Assembly: GCA_038318895.1 (NCBI GenBank)
Contig: JBBQCS010000079.1
Location: 1-12,308, forward strand
Length of the DNA: 12,308 nt
Reading direction: 5' to 3'
From: UBA11222 sp030652895
GTDB lineage: Bacteria; Pseudomonadota; Alphaproteobacteria; UBA11222
Shown here: positions 8,566 to 12,308 of the stretch, one piece after another
How positions within the stretch are numbered: the stretch's first letter is position 1
How the letters are laid out: each line of letters opens with the position of its first letter
Notes under the pieces: model-generated
The model's database searches: none
Seen by the model: the letters and a program-made list of their open reading frames with translations, nothing else
What the model was told of the DNA's origin: nothing
Program-made: the position numbers and the translations under genes

Positions 8566-8579
8566 CTGCATTCGCTAAC

Positions 8580-8597
8580 GTTCTGTTTTTGCAGAAC
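8580..8597 (+). other. Second hairpin in the XRE/unknown-gene linker
   Basis: GTTCTG and CAGAAC form a 6-bp stem around the loop TTTTTG, 14 bases after the first hairpin and 41 bases before the next start codon. The five T residues lie in the loop, not after the stem. Two hairpins in tandem ahead of a gene suggest post-transcriptional control, but the stem is modest and may be incidental. Confidence 0.3.
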
Positions 8598-8602
8598 ATG
8601 AG

Positions 8603-8638
8603 GGACATGTCTTAGGGGAAATGGACATATAAAATATC
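8603..8638 (+). promoter_or_regulatory. Candidate -10 element and GGACAT repeats just before the 553-residue gene
   Basis: TATAAA (8628-8633, inside TATAAAAT) ends 5 bases before the ATG, so transcription from it would start at or next to the start codon. GGACAT occurs at 8603-8608 and 8623-8628, exactly 20 bp apart. The first copy overlaps the 8-bp palindrome GACATGTC (8604-8611). No good -35 hexamer is present, which would fit an activator-dependent promoter. The purine-rich AGGGGA (8614-8619) lies 19 bases before the ATG, too far for a normal ribosome binding site. The reading is speculative. Confidence 0.25.
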
Positions 8639-10300
8639 ATGGCAGCGATTCTCGCTTTCCAGCAACCGCGCAAGGTTCAGGGCTGGACCAATGAAGAATT
8701 GGCCGAACTTTTCCGCGTTGTCGATATTCTCGGCCGCGCCGGCGTACCCATCGACACCGACGTGGGGTTGTCTGATGAGGGAGAGCCGTGGTTTGTCTTT
8801 TGCCGCGCCGATACTGGTGATGTGATTGTCCATTTTTCGCGTATTGACGGTCAGTTTGTCGCCGTCAGCGCCGCGACGGACGCTGTCGTCCGGGGCGACA
8901 ATTTCCGCCGCGTCGCGGAGCGGCTGGTCAATCGTCAACCGCTGATCCTTCCCCCCCCCAGTTCGGGTCAAAAATTATTCCTGCATCCTTCTGTTGTTCT
9001 GACAGCGCTGGTCGCGACGACCCTAGCGCAGATGAAAAGCTGGGAAGGTCAGCAGATTGCAGCTTCTGATGACGTAACGGATGGCGTTGCTGACATTGTA
9101 TCCGAGACCACATTCTCGGAGACACTGAAAACCGCATTTATGGATGCGCTGAATCTTGTGTTGCGTGGTTTCACGGGGCCAATGGAAACCAGGAACGCAC
9201 CGGGTGAGCATGCACAGCTTGCTGCGCCGGGCTTCGGGCTTGGTAATCTGTCGCTGGCGTCTGTGGTGGCGTTTGCTATATCGGCGATCCAGGGATCACC
9301 ACTCCAGGATGAAACAGATATCGCAGGGGGGACGTCGCGGTCTTCTGGCGCCGGTGAGGCAGCCACAAAAAACGCCGCCGGCGTAATTGGCGCGATACAG
9401 GTCGCGGAGAACAAGGCGCAGGAGCAAACAGGCGCCCAGGAGCGGGTTGCAGAAAGTAAAGAGAGCGGTACAACTAAAGCGGCGGCGCGCGATGTTGCTG
9501 TGTCTGGCGCGCTGGAAAAAGCGGGAGATGCCGACAAATCGGATGTGGCCGCTACTGACGTTCAAAATTTTGTCATCATCACGCATAAGGAGCCGGCCGA
9601 CAAGCTTGTGTCCGCAGACGCCGGGACCGGTATTATCCACGAGAAATTATTGCTCGCCGACATAAGCGCGGATGCGCCCACAGCACAATCCGCACACTAC
9701 GCCGCTGCGGTCGCGGAGCAAAAGGAAGTGACGCCGCCCGACGCAGTCGCGGTCCGGAATAGCGTGGATCAACATCGCATCAGCTTCACCGAAATCAGCA
9801 AAGAAGCGATTGAAATATTTTTTGTCAGACTGGCCAGCGATTCGTCACGCGATGTTGGCGAAAAATCTGTTGCCGCCAGTCCTATAACAGTGCTGAACAA
9901 TGAAAGCCGTGAAGTTTCCGGCACCGGTTCGGGCCGTACTGCGCTGAATGCGTCTGATATTGTGTTTGCTGGTGGTGATCCTGTAACGCTGGCGCGGCTT
10001 AACATGATTACGGATTTCGTTTATTCTGCTAACAACACTCTCACCGCCCCGGCGAGTTTACCCGAAGCGCTGAAGAACTATTGGACGGGGAACACGGCGT
10101 TAACCGTCGTGGTGTTTGACAGTAATGACCTGCCACTCAATATTTTTTCATTCACGAACAATGTGCTGTTTGTTGAAGAAAGTCAGTTTGCCGGCACAAC
10201 CACGGGTTTCGGAAATAGTTCCCTGCATGTCGATCTGGCGAATGGCGGCGATGTAACGCTGCTTGGCGTAATTAATCTGAATCCGCTGATGGCTGCCTGA
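8639..10300 (+). CDS. Uncharacterised 553-residue protein with conserved-looking N-terminal domain, disordered middle and beta-rich C-terminus
   Basis: I do not recognise a function. Residues 12-105 look like a compact folded domain (GWTNEELAELFRVVDILGRAG, then GLSDEGEPWFVFCRADTGDVIVHFSRIDGQFV). My recollection, which is uncertain, is that similar blocks occur in unannotated alphaproteobacterial proteins. Hydrophobic stretches lie at about 114-131 (LFLHPSVVLTALVATTLA) and 201-218 (LGNLSLASVVAFAISAIQ). Both are marginal as membrane helices, and there is no N-terminal signal peptide. Residues 220-375 are rich in Ala, Glu, Asp, Lys, Ser and Thr and probably disordered. Residues 435-553 (from DIVFAGGDPVTLARLNMITDF to the end) look beta-rich and globular, with a hydrophobic C-terminus that could suit type I secretion, although no Gly/Asp calcium repeats are present. 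An in-frame TAA at 8630 fixes the start to 8639 or later. Hand counts on a few 60-base lines give lower GC (about 43-60%) than sampled maeB and mutS lines. It converges on the hydratase gene with only 14 bp between stops. Confidence 0.85.
   Translation: MAAILAFQQPRKVQGWTNEELAELFRVVDILGRAGVPIDTDVGLSDEGEPWFVFCRADTGDVIVHFSRIDGQFVAVSAATDAVVRGDNFRRVAERLVNRQPLILPPPSSGQKLFLHPSVVLTALVATTLAQMKSWEGQQIAASDDVTDGVADIVSETTFSETLKTAFMDALNLVLRGFTGPMETRNAPGEHAQLAAPGFGLGNLSLASVVAFAISAIQGSPLQDETDIAGGTSRSSGAGEAATKNAAGVIGAIQVAENKAQEQTGAQERVAESKESGTTKAAARDVAVSGALEKAGDADKSDVAATDVQNFVIITHKEPADKLVSADAGTGIIHEKLLLADISADAPTAQSAHYAAAVAEQKEVTPPDAVAVRNSVDQHRISFTEISKEAIEIFFVRLASDSSRDVGEKSVAASPITVLNNESREVSGTGSGRTALNASDIVFAGGDPVTLARLNMITDFVYSANNTLTAPASLPEALKNYWTGNTALTVVVFDSNDLPLNIFSFTNNVLFVEESQFAGTTTGFGNSSLHVDLANGGDVTLLGVINLNPLMAA
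8951..8959 (+). repeat. Nine-cytosine homopolymer within the 553-residue gene
   Basis: Nine C in a row encode Pro105-Pro107 at the exit of the N-terminal domain; nine are needed for the frame to continue. Losing one C brings in a TGA at 9000-9002. Gaining one brings in a TGA at 9067-9069. Either slip would leave only about the first 120-140 residues. Such tracts are prone to replication and transcription slippage, and also to sequencing error. Confidence 0.8.
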
Positions 10301-10314
10301 CTTCACAGGATTTC

Positions 10315-11112
10315 CTATATCCCCCTGAATTCCGCCTTCCGCTTTTCGTTGAAGGCGCGCACCCCTTCACGGCGGTCCTGTGACACATACACGGCGTCAT
10401 AGGCGGCAAGCTCCAGCCTTAATCCGGATTTGAGATCGGTCTGCAAGCCGCCATTCACCGCCTGTTTGACATGTCTGATCGACAGCGGCGCATTGGCGCA
10501 AATCGCGCGTGCGGTTTCCAGGGCTTCCTCCAGTAAACGCGCCGGTTCACACACCCGATTGACGATGCCCCATTCAAGCGCTTCCTGCGCTAAAAACGGC
10601 CGTCCGGTCATCAAAATTTCCCTGGCGCGTGGGCCGCCCGCGACGCGGGGCAGGTTCTGGGTGCCGCCACAGCCAGGAAGGATGCCCAGTGTCACTTCGG
10701 TTAGCGCAAATCGCGCCCCCGATGCCGCGTAGGCGAAATCGCAGGCCAGCGCAATTTCACAGCCGCCGCCGAACGCCGCACCATTGACCGCGGCGATCAC
10801 TGGCAGCGGGCAATCCATAACGCCATACAGCGCTTCTTCAAAAATCACATGCTGGGCGCGCCAGGCTTCGTCGCTCATACCGTCTCGTTCTTTCAGGTCG
10901 CCGCCTGCGCAAAACGCCTTTTCGCCCGCGCCGGTCAACACCACGCAGCGCACATCGCCCGGATCGCGGTTCAGCCCGTCCTGAAACAGATCGCGCAGAT
11001 CGCGGCCCATCTGGGTATTCAGCGCATTGCGAAAATCCGGGCGGTTCAGGGTGACGCACAAAAGGCCCGGTCCGGGCTGTTCAAGCGACAATGTGGCGTA
11101 TGTTTCCTTCAT
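10315..11112 (-). CDS. Enoyl-CoA hydratase/isomerase (crotonase) family protein
   Basis: Probably hydrates 2-enoyl-CoA thioesters in fatty-acid or branched-chain amino-acid breakdown; cytoplasmic. The 265-residue length is typical for a single-domain crotonase. AFCAGGDLKER (66-76) and NGAAFGGGCEIALACDF (110-126) form the CoA pocket and oxyanion hole. Both catalytic glutamates of true hydratases are present: Glu119 in GGCEI and Glu139 in ALTEVTLGILPGCGGTQ. The C-terminal KQAVNGG and FNEKRKAEFRG are standard. The GGDLKER motif followed by a Met-Ser resembles methylglutaconyl-CoA hydratases of leucine breakdown, so that substrate is an alternative to straight-chain enoyl-CoA. The ATG at 11112 is preceded by an AGGT ribosome binding site about 9 bases upstream. 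It is divergent from the thiolase, which supports joint work in acyl-CoA catabolism. Family is certain; substrate is open. Confidence 0.93.
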   Translation of the reverse strand: MKETYATLSLEQPGPGLLCVTLNRPDFRNALNTQMGRDLRDLFQDGLNRDPGDVRCVVLTGAGEKAFCAGGDLKERDGMSDEAWRAQHVIFEEALYGVMDCPLPVIAAVNGAAFGGGCEIALACDFAYAASGARFALTEVTLGILPGCGGTQNLPRVAGGPRAREILMTGRPFLAQEALEWGIVNRVCEPARLLEEALETARAICANAPLSIRHVKQAVNGGLQTDLKSGLRLELAAYDAVYVSQDRREGVRAFNEKRKAEFRGI

Positions 11113-11217
11113 GTTTAACTACCTGCTATTTCGGAATTTTACGTGCCAGGTGGCATGAAACCCTCTATGCTGATAGGATAGCTAGTCAAGAGAAACCAAC
11201 GATGCAGGGAGAAAACA
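11113..11217. promoter_or_regulatory. Divergent hydratase/thiolase intergenic region with a 16-bp near-palindrome
   Basis: These 105 bp lie between two outward-facing acyl-CoA metabolism genes. CGTGCCAGGTGGCATG (11142-11157) is an inverted repeat with one mismatched pair, the core being TGCCA-GG-TGGCA. On the minus strand it lies next to a TAAAAT (complement of 11136-11141) that could be the -10 of the hydratase gene. On the plus strand it lies just upstream of TATGCT (11166-11171), a possible thiolase -10. No good -35 was found for either. This placement suits a shared operator for a TetR- or GntR-like regulator, but that is inference. AGGGAGA (11206-11212) is the thiolase ribosome binding site. 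Confidence 0.45.
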
Positions 11218-12308
11218 ATGCGTGAAGCCGTAATCGTATCCACCGCGCGCACCGGTCTGGCCAAGAGCTTCCGGGGCGGATTCAACGCCACCCATTCCGG
11301 CGCCTTGGGCGGTCATGTCGTTAAACACGCCATTGAGCGCGCCAAGATCGAGCCGGGCGAAGTGGACGACGTCTATATGGGCTGTGTCGCCCCGGATGGC
11401 GGATCGACCTCGAATGTCGCGCGCAGCTCCGCACTGTGGGCCGGGTGCCCGGTTTCGGTGTCTGCCGTCACCATCAACCGGTATTGTTCGTCGGGTCTGC
11501 AATCCATCGCCATGGCGGCACAGCACATCATTGTCGACGGGGCCAATATCGCCATCGGCGGCGGGGTTGAAACCATCTCCATGAGCGGGCAGGTCAAGCA
11601 GGACCCCAAGGATCCCAAGCTTGCAAAGGAATGGCCGGCCCTGTGGATGCCGATGATCGAAACCGCCGATATTGTGGCGCAGCGCTATAATGTGTCACGC
11701 GAATATCAGGATGCATTTTCGCTCGAAAGCCAGAAACGCACCGCCGCAGCCCAACAGGGCGGCAAGTTCGCGGACGAAATCGTGCCCATGAAGGTCATGA
11801 TGGCGGTCAAGGACAAGGAAAGCGGCGAAGTCACCATGAAAGAAACCGTGGTTGACCGCGACGATTGCAACCGCCCCGAAACCAAGGCCGAAGGCCTGGC
11901 GGCATTGCAGCCGGTGCGCGGCGCGGGCAATTTCATCACAGCGGGCAACGCCAGCCAGCTTTCCGACGGCGCATCAGCCTGCGTGCTGATGGAAGCCAAG
12001 GAGGCCGAACGCCGCGGCTTGCAACCCATGGGCCGTTTCCGCGGTTTTGCCGTTGGCGGCTGCTCGCCCGAGGAAATGGGCATTGGTCCGGTGTTTGCGA
12101 TTCCCAAATTGCTGGAACGCACCGGCCTCAAGATCGAAGACATTGATCTGTGGGAACTGAACGAAGCCTTCGCCAGCCAGGCGCTGTATTGCAAGGACAA
12201 GCTCGGCATTCCGGGTGAAAAGCTGAACGTCAATGGCGGCGCGATTTCCATCGGCCATCCGTTCGGCATGACAGGCTCGCGCCTGACCGGCCACATCCTG
12301 ATCGAAGG
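11218..12308 (+). CDS. Thiolase / acetyl-CoA C-acyltransferase, 3' end outside window
   Basis: Cleaves 3-ketoacyl-CoA with CoA to acyl-CoA plus acetyl-CoA, or condenses two acetyl-CoA in reverse. The frame runs from ATG 11218 to the window end (363 complete codons). Thiolases are usually about 390-400 residues, so the final 30 or so are missing, including the expected C-terminal catalytic cysteine motif (CxGGG). Visible landmarks are the N-terminal REAVIVSTARTGLAKSFRG, the acyl-accepting Cys90 in NRYCSSGLQSI, NEAFA (315-319) and the catalytic His347 in GGAISIGHPFGMTG. AGGGAGA about 5 bases before the ATG is a strong Shine-Dalgarno and fixes this start. The upstream ATG at 11202 is out of frame. 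The neighbouring hydratase on the opposite strand performs an earlier step of beta-oxidation. I cannot distinguish a biosynthetic acetoacetyl-CoA thiolase from a degradative one from this part. Confidence 0.95.
   Translation, partial: MREAVIVSTARTGLAKSFRGGFNATHSGALGGHVVKHAIERAKIEPGEVDDVYMGCVAPDGGSTSNVARSSALWAGCPVSVSAVTINRYCSSGLQSIAMAAQHIIVDGANIAIGGGVETISMSGQVKQDPKDPKLAKEWPALWMPMIETADIVAQRYNVSREYQDAFSLESQKRTAAAQQGGKFADEIVPMKVMMAVKDKESGEVTMKETVVDRDDCNRPETKAEGLAALQPVRGAGNFITAGNASQLSDGASACVLMEAKEAERRGLQPMGRFRGFAVGGCSPEEMGIGPVFAIPKLLERTGLKIEDIDLWELNEAFASQALYCKDKLGIPGEKLNVNGGAISIGHPFGMTGSRLTGHILIE

Noticed and set aside
8537..8597. Rho-independent terminator after the XRE gene
   Set aside because: The hairpins are good but no T-run follows either stem; the only T5 lies inside the second loop. 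They are recorded as hairpins instead.
8621..8632. Three-codon leader peptide (Met-Asp-Ile-stop) ahead of the unknown gene
   Set aside because: The purine-rich stretch before it ends almost at its ATG, leaving no proper ribosome binding spacing. A three-codon frame is expected by chance.
8219..10300. Toxin-antitoxin pair
   Set aside because: The XRE protein could be an antitoxin by fold, but the partner is 553 residues with a disordered middle and no recognisable toxin motif. The ordinary regulator reading is simpler.
10301..10314. Bidirectional terminator between the convergent unknown and hydratase genes
   Set aside because: Only 14 bp separate the stop codons, and no stem is visible there.

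Overview
The window looks like chromosomal DNA of an alphaproteobacterium. The evidence is a fused malic enzyme/phosphotransacetylase divergent from mutS, with glnD directly behind mutS. To my knowledge this order is typical of Rhizobiales and relatives. The coding DNA is GC-rich and Shine-Dalgarno sequences are often weak. I cannot name a genus.

Layout. (1) 1-2246, minus strand: a MaeB-type malic enzyme whose last few residues lie outside the window. (2) 2352-7950, plus strand: mutS (mismatch recognition ATPase) and glnD (PII uridylyltransferase/uridylyl-removing enzyme), 40 bp apart and probably co-transcribed. (3) 7951-10300, plus strand: a small accessory-looking module. It has a 268-bp AT-richer leader with several inverted repeats, a 99-residue XRE-type regulator, a 120-bp linker with two hairpins, and a 553-residue protein I cannot assign. 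That protein has a compact N-terminal domain, two hydrophobic stretches, a long Ala/acidic disordered middle and a beta-rich C-terminus. (4) 10315-11112, minus strand: an enoyl-CoA hydratase-family enzyme, divergent from (5) 11218-12308, plus strand: a thiolase cut off by the window end. The last two share a 105-bp intergenic region holding a near-palindrome and look like an acyl-CoA catabolism locus.

Regions 1, 2, 4 and 5 are ordinary housekeeping or metabolic genes with intact catalytic motifs. MaeB, the hydratase and the thiolase act in central carbon and acyl-CoA metabolism. GlnD sets the nitrogen signal through PII, and MutS is the DNA repair component.

The part worth attention is region 3. 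The regulator and the unknown protein appear to form a unit. It carries a perfect 15-bp palindrome in the leader, a perfect 22-bp palindrome inside the regulator gene, structured DNA/RNA between the genes, a possibly leaderless second start, and a nine-cytosine tract just after the N-terminal domain of the unknown protein. A one-base slip at that tract would truncate the protein. No CRISPR, tRNA, rRNA, insertion sequence or integrase was seen.
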